From the NCBI GenBank assembly GCA_001464895.1, contig LNEE01000017.1, positions 247,815-311,814 of the forward strand: DNA of 64,000 nt. The letters run 5' to 3'. The stretch's first letter is position 1, and the number at the start of each line of letters is the position of its first letter. The translations under genes and the position numbers were made by a program. Source of the DNA: Betaproteobacteria bacterium Ga0077532 (GTDB lineage Bacteria > Pseudomonadota > Gammaproteobacteria > Burkholderiales > Ga0077523). This document shows, piece after piece, positions 63,250 through 64,000 of this stretch. The notes below the pieces were generated by a model. That model did not search any database. It was not told the DNA's origin and worked only from the letters and a program-made list of their open reading frames with translations.

Positions 63250-64000
63250 GTGGGTCGGGCTTCGCCCGACGCGCGCGTTCCTGGATTCGTCGTGGTACCC
63301 AGACCGACGCCGCGTCGAGCGTAGCTCGAACCACGGAAGTCCTCGCCAATGGATTCCGTAGCGCTGAAAGAAACCCCCGTGGGTCGGGCTTCGCCCGACG
63401 CCTGCGTTCCTGGATTCGTCGTGGTACCCAGGCCATCGCCGCGTCGAGCGTAGCTCGACCCACGAACGGCCCTCGCGACTTGATTCGTCAGCGCTGAAAA
63501 CAACCCCCGTGGGTCGGGCTTCGCCCGACGCCCGCGTTCCTGGATTCCTCGTGGTACCCAAGCCGACGCCGCGTCGAGCGTGGCTCGACCCACGGAACTC
63601 CTCGACAATGGATTCCTCGGCGCTGAAAACAACCCCGTGGGTCGGGGTGGTATCCAAGCCAGCGCCGCGTCGAGCGTAGCTCGACCCACGGAACTTCTCG
63701 CCAAAGGATTCCGTAGCGCTGAAAGAAACCCCCGTGGGTCGGGCTTCGCCCGACGCCTGCGTTCCTGGATTCGCCGCTGAGCCCAAGCCATCGCCGCGTC
63801 GAGCGTGGCTCGACCCACGGAAACCCTCACCAAAGGATTCCTCGGCGCTGAAAACAACCCCCGTGGGTCGGGCTTCGCCCGACGCCCGCGTTCCTGGATT
63901 CGTCGTGGTACCCAAGCCGACGCCGCGTCGAGCGTGGCTCGACCCACGGAACTCCTCGACAATGGATTCCTCGGCGCTGAAAACAACCCCGTGGGTCGGG
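63250..64000. repeat. Tandem array of ~128-bp REP-like hairpin units
   Basis: Units start at 63250, 63379, 63509, 63637, 63734, 63863 and 63991, with lengths of 129, 130, 128, 97, 129 and 128 bp; a seventh is cut by the window edge. Each full unit opens with GTCGGGC-TTC-GCCCGAC, later has GTCGAGC-GTA/GTG-GCTCGAC, and its outer ends (CCGTGGGTCG and CGACCCACGG) are also complementary, so the whole half-unit can fold into a cruciform. The 97-bp unit lacks about 32 bp covering the first hairpin's 3' arm and the following spacer. Units are nearly identical. The pattern suits REP/BIME-type elements moved by RAYT transposases; none is in the window. Open frames across the array are by-products. Confidence 0.85.

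Noticed and set aside
63075-63986. Minus-strand frame encoding repeats of SVGRATLDAA and RRAKPDPRG
   Set aside because: Produced by the 128-bp array; unit lengths of 97-130 bp would shift the frame, and the sequence is hairpin DNA.
63250-64000. CRISPR array
   Set aside because: Units are repeated over their whole length with no unique spacers, and each contains internal palindromes.

Overview
The window is GC-rich DNA (roughly two thirds G+C by eye). Its gene content points to a betaproteobacterium, probably a Burkholderiales or Rhodocyclales relative. It holds a PEP-CTERM surface protein, LEPRxLL giant proteins, a cyanophycin locus with two synthetase genes plus DUF1854 and ABC-transporter partners, and a PYP-type PAS protein. 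The taxon is an inference; there is no rRNA or tRNA gene to fix it.

Layout. (1) Positions 1-4342, minus strand: the N-terminal 1447 codons of a LEPRxLL surface protein that runs off the left edge. (2) Positions 5013-47129, minus strand: one uninterrupted reading frame of 14,038 codons, also LEPRxLL, covering two thirds of the window. In order it carries PPC-like beta-sandwich repeats with lectin-like (LamG, discoidin) modules, 17 CARDB repeats, beta-propellers, cadherin/He_PIG repeats, two RHS segments with about 100 YD repeats and an RHS core, three enzyme-like modules, and a cohesin-like plus dockerin C-terminus. (3) Positions 47797-48387, minus strand: a small PEP-CTERM protein with a cohesin-like domain, just upstream of the giant gene and separated from it by a terminator. 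(4) 48596-49669, plus strand: an AI-2E/PerM-family membrane protein. (5) 49821-53393, plus strand: a signalling cluster of a photoactive-yellow-protein homologue, a PAS-GGDEF-EAL protein and a PAS histidine kinase. (6) 53425-61236: a cyanophycin locus, with DUF1854 and an ABC exporter on the minus strand diverging from two overlapping cyanophycin-synthetase genes on the plus strand. (7) 61436-63243: a DUF2490 outer-membrane-like protein and a nitronate-monooxygenase-family flavoprotein. (8) 63250-64000: a tandem array of ~128-bp REP-like hairpin units that runs off the right edge.

How it fits together. The left part looks like a cell-surface or extracellular system: two giant export substrates sharing the LEPRxLL start, plus a membrane-anchored PEP-CTERM protein whose cohesin-like fold could bind the dockerin modules of the giant protein (inference). 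The enzyme-like modules after the RHS core resemble an edema-factor/ExoY-type nucleotidyl cyclase core, a transglutaminase-like Cys-His-Asp protein and a metallopeptidase. No immunity gene follows, so the classical polymorphic-toxin picture does not fit well. The signalling cluster may link a PYP-type sensor to cyclic-di-GMP and phosphorelay output. The cyanophycin locus makes and handles a nitrogen reserve.
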